Source: Streptomyces sp. AJS327 (GTDB lineage Bacteria > Actinomycetota > Actinomycetes > Streptomycetales > Streptomycetaceae). Taken from it: a stretch of 64,000 nt of DNA. The translations under genes and the position numbers were made by a program. Below the pieces are notes generated by a model. It was not told where the DNA came from. It saw only the letters and a program-made list of their open reading frames with translations, and searched no databases. This document shows, one piece after another, positions 8,633 through 21,210 of this stretch (its first letter is position 1; every line of letters begins with the position of its first letter). The stretch covers positions 62,001 to 126,000 of the forward strand of contig NZ_SKBR01000001.1 of assembly GCF_013450295.1 (NCBI RefSeq). The letters run 5' to 3'.

Positions 8633-9574
8633 ATGAGTGCGTCGTCGCCGTACGGCTTCGCCGTCGTCCGGGGCCGTGGGTACCGGCCGGAGCAGGTGGA
8701 CCGTCGGGTGGAGGGTCTGCGGGAGGAGCGCGAGGCCGCGCGGGAACGGCTCGCCGGGCTCGCCGCGCGGGCGGAGGAGCTGACCGAGGAGGCCGAGCGG
8801 CTGCGTGGCGTGGTCGCCGCCCTCCCCGAGCAGACCTACGAGGGGCTCGGGGAGCGCGCCCGGCGGCTGTTGCTCCTGGCGCAGGACGAGGCGGCGGAGA
8901 TCAGGGCGGCGGCCGAGACGGCGGCCCGCGGGACGGCGGCGGAGGCGGAGGCCGTCGGTCAGCGGCTGTGGGACGCGGCCGGGGAGGAGGCGGCGGCGCT
9001 GCGCGACGCCGCCGAGGCCAGCGCCGGTAAGCGGCTGGAGGCCGCGCGGCGGGCCGCCGAGGAGGTGCGGGAGACGGCCCGGGAGTACGCCGAGGGGCTG
9101 CGCCGGGACGCCACCGAGACGCTGACCGAGACGGAACGCCGCTGCACCGCGCTCCTCTCCGACCAGGAGACCGGGCAGGGCGCCGAAGCGGAGGCGCTGG
9201 AACGGGAGTTGGCGGAGCGCGAGACGGAGGTTCTGGGACGTCTGGGGGAGTTGGAGGAGCGCGCGGAGAAGGCGCTGGCCGACTCCCGGCGGGCGCACGC
9301 CGAGGCCGAGGAGGCCGCCCGGCACCGGCAGGAGGACGCGGTGGCCCAGGGCGAGGAGCTGCTGGCGCGGGCCCGGGTGCGGGAGGAGGGCGTCGAGCGG
9401 GAGACCGAGCGGGTGTTGCGCGAGCACGAGCAGACGGCGGAGGAGCACCGGCAGCACATGGCCCATGTCCGGTCCAGCCTCGCGACGTTGACGGGCCGGG
9501 TGACGGAGCCGGAGCCGGACTCGCCGCAGCCGGTGGGGAGTTCGGCGTCGGGCACGTCCGGCGAGCCCGCCTGA
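8633..9574 (+). CDS. Coiled-coil protein with DivIVA-like N-terminus ('cellulose-binding protein' family of Streptomyces)
   Basis: This 313-aa protein opens with F-A-V-V-R-G-R-G-Y-R-P-E-Q-V-D-R-R-V, the type of motif that begins DivIVA/Wag31-like proteins (a short hydrophobic patch, then G-Y-x-x-x-Q-V-D). The rest, residues about 25-280, is almost continuous heptad sequence rich in Glu, Ala and Arg, ending in a disordered Ser/Pro tail. Such proteins (FilP/Scy/DivIVA relatives) are known to scaffold polar growth in Streptomyces; many are annotated as 'cellulose-binding' for historical reasons. The AAGGGG site 6 nt before the ATG supports the start. It is monocistronic. A cytoskeletal or polarity role is an inference. 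Confidence 0.7.
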   Translation: MSASSPYGFAVVRGRGYRPEQVDRRVEGLREEREAARERLAGLAARAEELTEEAERLRGVVAALPEQTYEGLGERARRLLLLAQDEAAEIRAAAETAARGTAAEAEAVGQRLWDAAGEEAAALRDAAEASAGKRLEAARRAAEEVRETAREYAEGLRRDATETLTETERRCTALLSDQETGQGAEAEALERELAERETEVLGRLGELEERAEKALADSRRAHAEAEEAARHRQEDAVAQGEELLARARVREEGVERETERVLREHEQTAEEHRQHMAHVRSSLATLTGRVTEPEPDSPQPVGSSASGTSGEPA

Positions 9575-10473
9575 ACCGTCGGTTGACCGTCCCGGGCCGG
9601 TGGCCGGGGTCAGTTGATGCCGCCCAGAGCGCGGGGGCGCCCGCCGTCCCGCCGCCGTCCCCGGGGCCGGGTGCGCCGGACGCCCCCCCCGGGCGGACGT
9701 GCCGGTGTCCGGGGTGCGTGTCAGGGGCGGGGGTCTCGGTCTCGGGGTGCGGTGTGGGGAAGTGGGGGGAGCGGCGCGGGCGCGGGAGGTACGCGCGGTA
9801 CGGGTGCGGGGCGGCGGGCGTGGGTGGGGTGGTTCGGGGCGCGGACGGCGGTGTGCCGCGTCAGGGTGCGTTGGCCCGGGCCCTTAGGGGGCGCCCCGGT
9901 CGGGGTTCCGGGCCGGGGTTCGTCCCGGCGCAGGACGAGCGGGTGCGCGGGCGCTCCTAACGTGGTGAGGGCATCGGGGAGGCGCGCCGCAGTACCGAGG
10001 TGGGGATAACCCCCGGCCGAAGACAGGGACCAGCCTCATCGTGACCGGAGCCACGCTCCGGAAGGCTCTGGGGTACGGAAACGGCCGCTCGGGTCCGGCG
10101 ATCCGGGCGGGGCGGTCGACCGGTGCGGCACGGCCCGTACGGCGTTGGGGGCGGGCCGCGCGCCACGGAGACGTGGTGGCCGGTGCGGCCCGGGCGGGTC
10201 CGCACCGGCTGGCGTCCGTCGGGGCGGCCGGTGGCCGCCACCGGACCGAGCCCGGCGCCGCGACACCCGCCGCACCCACACGCGTGGACCCGTACGGAGC
10301 TGAGCGGACATGCGCGGTTCCGTACGGACCGCGCGGAACCGTACGACCACGAACACCCCGTGGCGCCCGCGGGAGCCGCGAACCACCGAGCACCACGCAC
10401 GAACCGCCAGGTACCCGGCACGACGTACCACCCACCGCGAAGCGCGAACGAGACGACGACGAAGGAGCAGGCT
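9575..10473. other. Gene-free 900 bp upstream of ABC transporter 1; G-rich tract
   Basis: No gene is supported. About 9700-9850 is very G-rich on the + strand, with many GGG/GGGG runs. GGGG-ATAA-CCCC forms a small palindrome at 10002-10013. Around 10318-10350 CGGTTCC and GGAACCG form an inverted repeat within a stretch rich in CGTACGG, possibly an operator for the transporter genes that follow. Confidence 0.4.
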
Positions 10474-11310
10474 GTGACAACGGCTGTAGCGAATCCCAGG
10501 ACCGGGGGCAATGGGGCACACACGGCCGTTGCCGCCTGCGCGCGCCAGGTGGTGAAGGCGTACGGCTCGGGCGAGACCCGGGTGTTGGCGCTGGACCACG
10601 TGGACGCCGACATCGCGCGGGGCGCGCTGACCGCGATCATGGGCCCGTCGGGCTCGGGCAAGTCGACGCTGATGCACTGCATGGCCGGGCTCGACACCGT
10701 CAGCGAGGGCCGGGTCTGGCTGGGCGAGCAGGAGATATCCGGGCTGAGGGACAAGCGGCTGACGCAGTTGCGGCGCGACCGGATCGGCTTCATATTCCAG
10801 GCGTTCAACCTGCTGCCGACGCTGACGGCGCTGGAGAACATCACGCTGCCCATGGACATCGCGGGCCGTAAGCCCGACCGGCAGTGGCTGGACAACGTGG
10901 TGCGCACCGTCGGTCTGGGAGACCGGCTGACGCACCGTCCCAACCAGCTGTCCGGCGGACAGCAGCAGCGCGTGGCCGTCGCCCGCGCCCTGGCCGCCAA
11001 GCCCGAGATCATCTTCGGTGACGAGCCCACCGGGAACCTCGACTCCCGCTCCGGCGCCGAGGTCCTCGGCTTCCTGCGCCGCTCGGTCGACGAGCTGGGC
11101 CAGACCGTCGTCATGGTCACCCACGACCCCGTCGCCGCCTCCTACGCGGACCGCGTCCTGTACCTGGCGGACGGCCGGATCGTCGACGAGATGACGAACC
11201 CGACGGCCGAGGCGGTCCTCGACCGGATGCGCCGCTTCGTGGGCCAGCCCGACGCGGGCCCGGGCGCGCACGGCGGGAACCGGCGGCACGACACCGGGAG
11301 CGCGGCGTGA
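10474..11310 (+). CDS. MacB/LolD-type ABC transporter ATP-binding protein (system 1)
   Basis: This 278-aa ATPase has Walker A (G-P-S-G-S-G-K-S-T), Q-loop (F-Q-A-F-N), signature L-S-G-G-Q-Q-Q-R, Walker B followed by D-E-P-T-G-N-L-D and the switch H of V-M-V-T-H-D-P. This is the subgroup that works with FtsX/MacB-type permeases that move or extract substrates by mechanotransmission rather than by a classical channel. I chose the GTG at 10474 because GAAGGAG lies 6 nt upstream; farther upstream there is no family match. The stop overlaps the permease start in GTGA, so the two are coupled. About 398 bp of this gene (10759-11156) is nearly identical to the ATPase of system 2. Confidence 0.93.
   Translation: MTTAVANPRTGGNGAHTAVAACARQVVKAYGSGETRVLALDHVDADIARGALTAIMGPSGSGKSTLMHCMAGLDTVSEGRVWLGEQEISGLRDKRLTQLRRDRIGFIFQAFNLLPTLTALENITLPMDIAGRKPDRQWLDNVVRTVGLGDRLTHRPNQLSGGQQQRVAVARALAAKPEIIFGDEPTGNLDSRSGAEVLGFLRRSVDELGQTVVMVTHDPVAASYADRVLYLADGRIVDEMTNPTAEAVLDRMRRFVGQPDAGPGAHGGNRRHDTGSAA
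10759..11156 (+). repeat. 398-bp inverted repeat, arm 1 (in ABC ATPase 1)
   Basis: Reading by eye against the reverse complement of 38590-38987, I count 8 differences in 398 bp, with one stretch of about 200 bp identical. The Walker A block upstream (about 10629-10700 against 39048-39119) is also identical. Synonymous sites are conserved, which protein-level selection alone does not explain. Confidence 0.9.
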
Positions 11311-13901
11311 CGGTACTGAGAACCTCGTTGCGCGGATTCCTCGCGCACAAGGGGCGGATGGCGCTCAGCGGGATAGCCGTGCTGCTGTCGGTCGCGTTCG
11401 TCTGCGGAACGCTGGTGTTCACGGACACGATGAACACCACCTTCGACAAGATCTTCGCGCAGACCGCGCCGGACGTGACGGTCAGCAACAAGGACGCCAA
11501 GCCCGGCGAGGAGCAGACGCCCAACGGCAAGCCGGACACCGTGCCCGCCTCGGCGGTGGACCAGGTCCGGAAGGTGGAGGGCGTCAGGTCCGCCGAGGGC
11601 GTGGCGATGAGCCTCGGCGTCACCGTCGTCACGAAGGACAACAAGAACGTCGGCTCGGACACCGGTGCGCCCACCATCGCGTCCAACTGGACCCGGGTGG
11701 ACCAGGAGACCATGAAGGTCACCTCGGGCAAGGTGCCCAGCGGGCCGAACCAGGTCATGGTCGACGCGGACACGGCCGACAAGCACGGGCTGGAACTCGG
11801 TGACTCGCTGCGCACCATCACCGGCACCGGCGAGTTCACCGCCCGGATCTCGGGCGTCGCCACCTTCGAGGTGACCAACCCGGGCGCGGCCATCGTCTAC
11901 CTGGACACCCCCACGGCCCAGCGTGAACTGCTGGGCAGCCAGAAGGTGTTCAGCCAGGTCGCGGTGGCCGGCGAGAGCGGTTACACACACACGCTGCTCA
12001 AGGAGAACGTGGCGGAGGCGCTGGGCGCCTCGGCGTACACCTACCAGACCCAGAAGGAGACGGCGGACGCCAACCGGGGCGAGCTGTCCGAGTTCCTGGA
12101 CGTGCTCAAGTACGGGATGCTCGGCTTCGCCGGGATCGCGCTGCTGGTGGGCATCTTCCTGATCGTCAACACCTTCTCCATGCTGGTCGCGCAGCGCACC
12201 CGGGAGATGGGCCTGATGCGGGCGATCGGCTCCAGCCGCCGTCAGGTGGGGCGGACCGTGCTGCTGGAGGCGCTGCTGCTGGGCGTCATCGGCTCGGTGC
12301 TGGGCGTCGGCGCCGGGGTGGGCCTCGCCGTCGGCCTGATGCAGCTGATGGGCGCCGTCGGGATGAAGCTGTCGACGGACGACCTGACCGTCGCCTGGAC
12401 GACCCCGGTCATCGGGGTGGTCGTCGGGGTGCTCGTCACCATGGTCGCCGCCTACCTGCCCGCGCGCCGGGCCGGGAGGGTCTCGCCGATGGCGGCGATG
12501 CGCGAGGCGGGCACGCCCGCCGACCGCCGCACCGGGGTGCTGCGCGCCGTGGCGGGCGTCGTGCTCAGCGGCGGTGGCGCCGCGCTCCTCGCGCTGACCG
12601 CGAACGCCGACGAGGCCTCCACCGGCGCCCTCTACCTGGCGGGCGGGGTGCTGCTGTCGCTGATCGGCTTCATCGTGATCGGCCCGGTGCTCGCGGGGGT
12701 GCTGGTCCGGCTGCTCTCCGCGGTCATCGCCCGGCCGTTCGGCCGGATCGGGCGGCTCGCCGAGCGGAACGCGCTGCGGAACCCGCGGCGGACGGGCGCT
12801 ACGGCCGCGGCGCTGATGATCGGGCTGGCGCTGGTCGCCTCGCTCTCGGTGGTCGGCTCCTCGATGGTCGCCTCCGCGGAGGACGAGCTGGACAAGACCG
12901 TCGGCGCCGACTTCATCGTCGAGGGCAAGGGCGGCATGGACCGGAACATCATCCCGGCCGTGGAGAGGAAGTTCCGGGCCCAGGACGGGCTGAAGGACAC
13001 CACCAGCTACCGCTGGGTGGATGACGTGCGGATCACCGCGCCGGACGGCGGCGGCAGGAACGACAAGGAGTGGGTGTCCATCACCGACCCCTCGTACGCC
13101 GACGTGCTGAAGCGGGACATGGTGGACGGCGAGCTGGCCGCGGCCTACGAGCGGGGCGCCATCTCGGTCGGCAGCGACTACGCCGAGAAGCACGGGGTGT
13201 CCGTGGGCGACACGATCACCGTCGACTTCCCGCGCGGCACGAAGGAGGCCCGGCTGAAGGTCGCCGCGATCACCTCCGACGACACCGCGCTCGACAAGGG
13301 CGCGAAGTTCGTCAGCCTGGAGACGGCGCGGGACTACCTTCCGGCGAACGCGCTCCCGCAGCCCAACATCCTCTTCGCGACGGCGGTCGACGGTGAGGAG
13401 GAGGCCACCTACGCCGCGCTGAAGAAGCTGCTGGAGCCCTACCCGCAGTACCAGGTCCAGGACCAGGCGGACTACAAGCAGACGCTGAAGGACCAGATCG
13501 GCCAGCTGCTGAACCTGGTCTACGGGCTGCTGGCGCTGGCGATCATCGTGGCCATCCTCGGTGTGGTGAACACCCTGGCGCTCTCGGTCGTCGAGCGGAC
13601 CCGGGAGATCGGGATGCTCCGCGCGATCGGTCTCTCCCGGCGGCAGATGCGCCGCATGATCCGCCTGGAGGCCGTGGTCATCGCCCTGTTCGGCGCGCTC
13701 CTCGGGGTCGGCCTGGGCATGGCCTGGGGCGCCGCGGCCCAGCAGCTGCTGGCGATGGAGGGGCTGGGCGTCCTGGAGATCCCCTGGCCCACGATCGTCA
13801 CGGTGTTCGCCGGATCCGCGCTGGTCGGGCTGATCGCCGCGCTGGTCCCGGCCTTCCGGGCGGGACGGATGAACGTGCTGAACGCCATCGCCACCGAGTG
13901 A
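11307..13901 (+). CDS. FtsX/MacB-type ABC transporter permease (system 1)
   Basis: This 864-aa permease has the layout of the two-repeat type: an N-terminal membrane helix (residues about 17-40), a large extracytoplasmic MacB_PCD domain (about 40-265), then FtsX core helices near 270-390, a central helix pair, a second extracytoplasmic domain (about 525-720) and a final FtsX block (about 735-860) ending in P-A-F-R-A-G-R-M-N-V-L-N-A-I. Each FtsX block carries the R-T-R-E-[MI]-G-[LM]-[ML]-R-A-I-G signature that contacts the ATPase. GTG overlaps the ATPase stop. Two hairpins follow the stop. The substrate is unknown; proteins of this class handle lipoproteins, lipids or antimicrobial peptides. 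Confidence 0.92.
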   Translation: MTVLRTSLRGFLAHKGRMALSGIAVLLSVAFVCGTLVFTDTMNTTFDKIFAQTAPDVTVSNKDAKPGEEQTPNGKPDTVPASAVDQVRKVEGVRSAEGVAMSLGVTVVTKDNKNVGSDTGAPTIASNWTRVDQETMKVTSGKVPSGPNQVMVDADTADKHGLELGDSLRTITGTGEFTARISGVATFEVTNPGAAIVYLDTPTAQRELLGSQKVFSQVAVAGESGYTHTLLKENVAEALGASAYTYQTQKETADANRGELSEFLDVLKYGMLGFAGIALLVGIFLIVNTFSMLVAQRTREMGLMRAIGSSRRQVGRTVLLEALLLGVIGSVLGVGAGVGLAVGLMQLMGAVGMKLSTDDLTVAWTTPVIGVVVGVLVTMVAAYLPARRAGRVSPMAAMREAGTPADRRTGVLRAVAGVVLSGGGAALLALTANADEASTGALYLAGGVLLSLIGFIVIGPVLAGVLVRLLSAVIARPFGRIGRLAERNALRNPRRTGATAAALMIGLALVASLSVVGSSMVASAEDELDKTVGADFIVEGKGGMDRNIIPAVERKFRAQDGLKDTTSYRWVDDVRITAPDGGGRNDKEWVSITDPSYADVLKRDMVDGELAAAYERGAISVGSDYAEKHGVSVGDTITVDFPRGTKEARLKVAAITSDDTALDKGAKFVSLETARDYLPANALPQPNILFATAVDGEEEATYAALKKLLEPYPQYQVQDQADYKQTLKDQIGQLLNLVYGLLALAIIVAILGVVNTLALSVVERTREIGMLRAIGLSRRQMRRMIRLEAVVIALFGALLGVGLGMAWGAAAQQLLAMEGLGVLEIPWPTIVTVFAGSALVGLIAALVPAFRAGRMNVLNAIATE

Positions 13902-13906
13902 CGGCC

Positions 13907-13931
13907 GTGGCCGGGGTCCCGCCCCGGCCAC
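13907..13931 (+). terminator. Hairpin just after the permease stop
   Basis: A perfect 10-bp stem GTGGCCGGGG / CCCCGGCCAC with a 5-nt loop starts 6 nt after the permease stop codon. Confidence 0.6.
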
Positions 13932-13939
13932 CAGGCCAC

Positions 13940-13982
13940 GCGGCGGAGCGGGGCAGTCCGGGGGGCTGCCCCGCTCCGCCGC
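13940..13982 (+). terminator. Strong terminator hairpin
   Basis: A perfect 17-bp stem (13940-13956 pairs with 13966-13982, loop 9 nt) follows the first hairpin. Together they should end transcription of ABC system 1. The remaining 13983-14378 contains no gene, only GC-rich DNA and the mfd promoter. Confidence 0.8.
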
Positions 13983-14247
13983 GTCCGGCCGTTCCGTGGG
14001 CCCGCCCTGGGCGCCCGCTGCGGGCACCCGGGGGCCGTCCCGTTCGGGCCGGGGCGCCCGGGGGGCCGCACGAGCCCCGGGAGCGCGCGGGCTCACCCCC
14101 GTCCGCCCCGCGTCGCCCGGTCCGCGCTGACCACGTCTCGCCGGACGCCCCGCCCGCTGGAGCCTGCCGCCTGCCGTCCGTCGCCCGCCGCCCGTCCGGC
14201 TCCGGGGTGGCGGGGGCGGCTCGGCGCGCGGCGCGCCCGGCCCGTCG

Positions 14248-14253
14248 TACGCT
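14248..14253 (+). promoter_or_regulatory. Candidate -10 box for mfd (TACGCT)
   Basis: TACGCT in the context GTCGTACGCTGG matches the box upstream of the sensor kinase (81-92). It would give a leader of about 120 nt before the mfd start. Confidence 0.35.
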
Positions 14254-14378
14254 GGAGACCCCGGCTCGCAGCGCGTGTCGGGCCGCTCCCGCGTGCGCTC
14301 AGGGTGTGCCGATCCCGCCCCGGGCGGTGGGCGGCGAGGCCAGACTGCAACCCGAACCGACGGGACGGAACGCCCCTC

Positions 14379-17898
<3,520 letters not shown>

Positions 17899-17921
<23 letters not shown>

Positions 17922-19170
17922 GATCCGGCGCCCGGTTGGGCGCCCCGTCCCCAACCGTCGTCCCGTCCCCGCCCGTTGGTCCTTCCCCAACCGCCGCCCG
18001 GTCCCCGCCTGTTGGATCGTCCCCGGACCCCGGTCCGTCCGCCGCGTGTGGCGGGCCGGGAGGCGGACGGGACGGGCCTGGCGGTGGGGCGGCGAACAGC
18101 CACGGCAGCCGGGGCTGGACCAGCGGCCGCGCCGCCCACCGCACCGGCGGTGAGGCCAGGGCGGCGGCGAGCAGCACGCCGACGAGCACCAGCAGCAGCT
18201 GCTCCGGCCAGGGCCCGGCCCAGCGGACGTCCCCGGAGACGTGCAGCACGCGCACCGCCAGCGGATGCAGCAGGTAGAGGTAGAGCCCGCCCGAGCCGAG
18301 GTAACTCACCACCGGCAGACGGCGTCTGGGCACCAGCCGCACGAAGCTCAGCACGATCACCATCCCGCAGAGCAGCACCGCGCCGCGCGGTGCCCACGCC
18401 CAGGGCGCGGCGAGCGGCACCGCCTCCGCGTACGGGTCGCGCAGCGCCAGCAGCGGCTCCCGGAGCACCCGCCGCAGCGGCCAGGCCGCGACCGCCGTCC
18501 CGGCGAGCACCGCCACCGCGAGGTTCCGCGTCCACCGGGCCTCGGTCCACGGCACCGCTCCCGGCCCGCCGCCCGGTCCCGGGCGCGGTGCCCGGCCCTG
18601 CCGCAGCCTCCAGCCGAGCAGGAAGAACGGCAGGAAGGCCACCGTGCGCGAGGCGGAGAGGGTGCTGCCGACCGCGTCCACGTAGCCGACGGTCAGCGCG
18701 GCGGCCAGCGACACCGTCAGCGGATACCGCAGCACCGCGAGCGCGGGCAGCAGCAGCCGCCAGCAGAACAGCGACAGCAGGAACCAGAGCCCCCAGGCCG
18801 GTTCGGCGGTGAAGAACTCCCACTCGCCGTAGTAGTACCGCAGTTGGAGGGTGTGCAGCAGTCCGAGCAGGACGTACGGGACGAGCACCGCCTCCGTCAG
18901 CTGCCTCGCCTCGCGGAAGCCCAGCGGCCCGGCGCTGCTGAAGTACCCGGCCAGCAGCACGAACGCGGGCACCCGCAGCGCCCAGGTGGCGACGTACAGC
19001 CAGCGCAGCCCGTCCGCCGAGGCCAGCAGCGGTTCCGTGAGGTGGCTGAGCAGCACCAGCGTGCCGGAGACGAACCGGACGTTGTCCCAGTGCGGATCGC
19101 GGGCCCGCCGCCGGCCGTGCCGCCCGCGCCGGACCGGCCGCCGCCCGCCGGACGCCGTCCGCACCGCCAT
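17899..19170 (-). CDS. Acyltransferase 3 family membrane protein (fucose 4-O-acetylase-like)
   Basis: This 423-aa protein has about ten hydrophobic helices between residues 35 and 370 and begins its core with W-D-N-V-R-F-V-S-G-T-L-V-L-L-S-H, the D-N-x-R/K...H signature of acyltransferase-3/fucose 4-O-acetylase-like enzymes. They move acyl groups from cytoplasmic donors to sugars outside the membrane, for example on cell-wall polymers or secreted glycans. The last 60 residues are a Pro/Gly/Asp-rich tail. The ATG at 19170 follows GAGGAGGCGGGAG. The gene converges on mfd with a 23-bp overlap. The acceptor is unknown. Confidence 0.8.
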
Positions 19171-19205
19171 CTCCCGCCTCCTCAGCGCCTGTTGACCCGT
19201 CCGCC

Positions 19206-19271
19206 GCCGTCCGCCCCGGACCGTTCCGCCGTCCGCCCCGGACCGTTCCGCCGTCCGCCCCGGACCGTTCC
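19206..19271. repeat. Three perfect tandem copies of a 22-bp unit
   Basis: The unit GCCGTCCGCCCCGGACCGTTCC repeats three times without change, just upstream of the acyltransferase start at 19170. The rest of 19171-19682 is gene-free GC-rich DNA. The repeat could vary in copy number and alter the acyltransferase 5' region. Confidence 0.9.
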
Positions 19272-19682
19272 GTCCGCCGGATCGTTCGCCGTGCCGCGCC
19301 ACCCGCGCGCCGGTGGGTCCGCCCCCGTCCGGTGCCGGGCGCGCCACGCGGCCCGGTGCGTCCGTACGGGCGGACCGGGCCGTTCCGCGGACGCTAACCG
19401 CGCCGCGCGGGCCCCCTCGTGCACGGGCGGTGACCCGGGCGTGAACACTGCCCCGCCCCGCGGTGACCAGGCCCGCCCGCTCCGGATCCCGGCACCCCCA
19501 CACCGCCCGCCCGTTTCCGTCATCCCGCCCGAACCTTCCGCACATCCCACCCCTTCCAGCCGCCGGGCGCCGGGCGCCGGAGGGGTGGGACCCTGGGGAG
19601 ATGGACGGGACGGCGGCGCACCGGAGGGGCGGGGCGCGGGCGGCGTGCCCACGGCGGCGGGCCGACGCGGCCGCGCGGGACG

Positions 19683-20045
19683 ATGCCGCGTAGGGGAGCG
19701 CGTCAACTCCGGGCCCGGGCACGGCTGTCCGCCCGCACCCTCGCCGCCTGCTCGGCGATCGACGGGCTCTCCCCGCGCACCCGGTACGAGATCGCACGGC
19801 TGGAGTGCGCGCGCGGCTACCTCCGCCCCGGCACCACCGCCGTCGCGCTGCGCCACTGGCGGGCGTTCGTCCACGACCCCTACCACCGGCTGTGGGTGGA
19901 CCACGACGGCGGCTGCGGGATCTGGGAGTGCTGCGCCGACCCGCACGAGGCGCGGGAGCTGCTGGAGGGGGTCCGCGGAGCGCTCCGTCCGCGCGCGCGG
20001 CGGGAGTTCGGGCGGCTCCTCGCCCCGCTTGACGCCCGCTACTGA
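19683..20045 (+). CDS. Conserved hypothetical protein, 120 aa
   Basis: A 120-aa soluble protein. The N-terminal third is Arg/Ala-rich; the rest contains L-R-H-W-R-A-F-V-H-D-P-Y-H-R-L-W-V-D-H-D-G-G and C-G-I-W-E-C-C-A-D-P-H-E-A, with three close cysteines. I recognise this pattern as widespread in Streptomyces proteins without assigned function. The ATG at 19683 has a poor ribosome site, so an in-frame internal start is possible. The Cys cluster might bind metal, but nothing else supports this. Confidence 0.6.
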   Translation: MPRRGARQLRARARLSARTLAACSAIDGLSPRTRYEIARLECARGYLRPGTTAVALRHWRAFVHDPYHRLWVDHDGGCGIWECCADPHEARELLEGVRGALRPRARREFGRLLAPLDARY

Positions 20046-20285
20046 CCCGGGCGGGGTCGCCGGTGGGGGCGGTCGGCCGTAGGGTGCCGTCGAACGGGTA
20101 CCACCACCGCGCCGGGCCGGAGCGGGGGACGCGCGTCGACCGAACCGCCGCCCGGCGCCCGGCCGTTGGCCGGACCGCGGACAAGTGCCGCTGAACCAGT
20201 GGTCAGCGCACCGCCGACTACCTACTATCGATCACCGCCAGGTCATGCACCGTCGCACGACCCTCGCCGCCGCCCGGGAGGCCCC

Positions 20286-20993
20286 ATGGAACGCCATCGC
20301 CACAGGTCCGCGCTCGCACCCCGCTCGCGGGGCCCCAGGAGTCCCCGGACGCGCGCGCTCATCGCCGCCCCCGCCCTGCTGGTGGCCGTACCGCTGCTCA
20401 GCGCGTGCGGCGACGAGTCGCACCCGGGCGCGGCGGCCGTCATCGAGGGGGACCGGATCAGCACGGCCCAGCTCCAGTCGTCCGTGAACGCGGTCCGGGA
20501 CGCGCAGCGCGACGCCCCGCGCGGCGAGGACATGATCAAGCACACCGGCCAGCTGTCCCGCGCCACCCTGCACCGTATGATCCACGACGAGGTGATCGCC
20601 CGCGCCGGGAAGGACGCCGGGGTCTCCGTCAGCCGCCGCGACGTGCAGGCCGCGCGCGCCCAGTTCGCCAGCAACATGGGCGGGGCCCGGCAGTTCGAGG
20701 CCGCGCTGCTGCGCGAGGAGCTGATCGCGCCGGGCAAGGTGGACCACTGGGTCCGCTCCCAGGTGACGGTCAGCAAGCTGGCCCGGAAGGACGGCATCGA
20801 CTCCGGGACGCCGCAGGGGAGTCAGGCGCTGGCGCGGAAGCTGTCGAAGGTGTCGGAGTCCATGCGGATCGACGTCAACCCCCGCTACGGCAAGTGGGAC
20901 GCCTCCCGCGCGGTGCTCAGCGACCGCAAGGACGACTGGCTGAAGGACCGCAGCGGCGAGGAGGCCCGCCGCGCCCAGGCCGCCCCCAGCTGA
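20286..20993 (+). CDS. SurA_N-like lipoprotein (putative folding factor)
   Basis: This 235-aa protein has an Arg-rich n-region, a hydrophobic segment and lipobox L-L-S-A-C with Cys41. The mature part A-A-V-I-E-G-D-R-I-S-T-A-Q-L continues into a helical region typical of SurA N-terminal (chaperone) domains. No parvulin isomerase domain follows, so it would be a chaperone-type member only. The ATG at 20286 is preceded by GGGAGG. MazG follows 217 bp downstream; the gap holds several imperfect copies of GGCTGA(G/T)(C/G)CC-type words. A role in folding exported proteins is inferred from the family. Confidence 0.75.
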   Translation: MERHRHRSALAPRSRGPRSPRTRALIAAPALLVAVPLLSACGDESHPGAAAVIEGDRISTAQLQSSVNAVRDAQRDAPRGEDMIKHTGQLSRATLHRMIHDEVIARAGKDAGVSVSRRDVQAARAQFASNMGGARQFEAALLREELIAPGKVDHWVRSQVTVSKLARKDGIDSGTPQGSQALARKLSKVSESMRIDVNPRYGKWDASRAVLSDRKDDWLKDRSGEEARRAQAAPS

Positions 20994-21197
20994 GCCCGTA
21001 CCGGCTGAGCCAGCCCGGTTGAGTCCCTCCGGCTGAGCCCGTATGCGGGCTGATGCCAGCTGATACCGGCTGATGCCGACTGCTACCGCCTGGGAGCCCC
21101 GGTGCTGACGCCGATGCCGGTTCCGCCCGGCCCGCCCGTCCCGCGTCCCCGCCCGCCGGGGCGAGCGACGGGCGGCGGGCCGCCGGAAGCCGTGGGT

Positions 21198-21203
21198 TAG
21201 GTT
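21198..21203 (+). promoter_or_regulatory. Candidate -10 box of a leaderless promoter (TAGGTT)
   Basis: TAGGTT is separated by 7 nt from the GTG at 21211, and there is no Shine-Dalgarno sequence. This supports a leaderless mazG transcript. Confidence 0.5.
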
Positions 21204-21210
21204 CGGTCAC

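Noticed and set aside
11142..14096. A 984-aa minus-strand frame opposite ABC permease 1
   Set aside because: It consists of His/Arg/Asp-rich filler with no recognisable domain and mirrors the permease gene codons.
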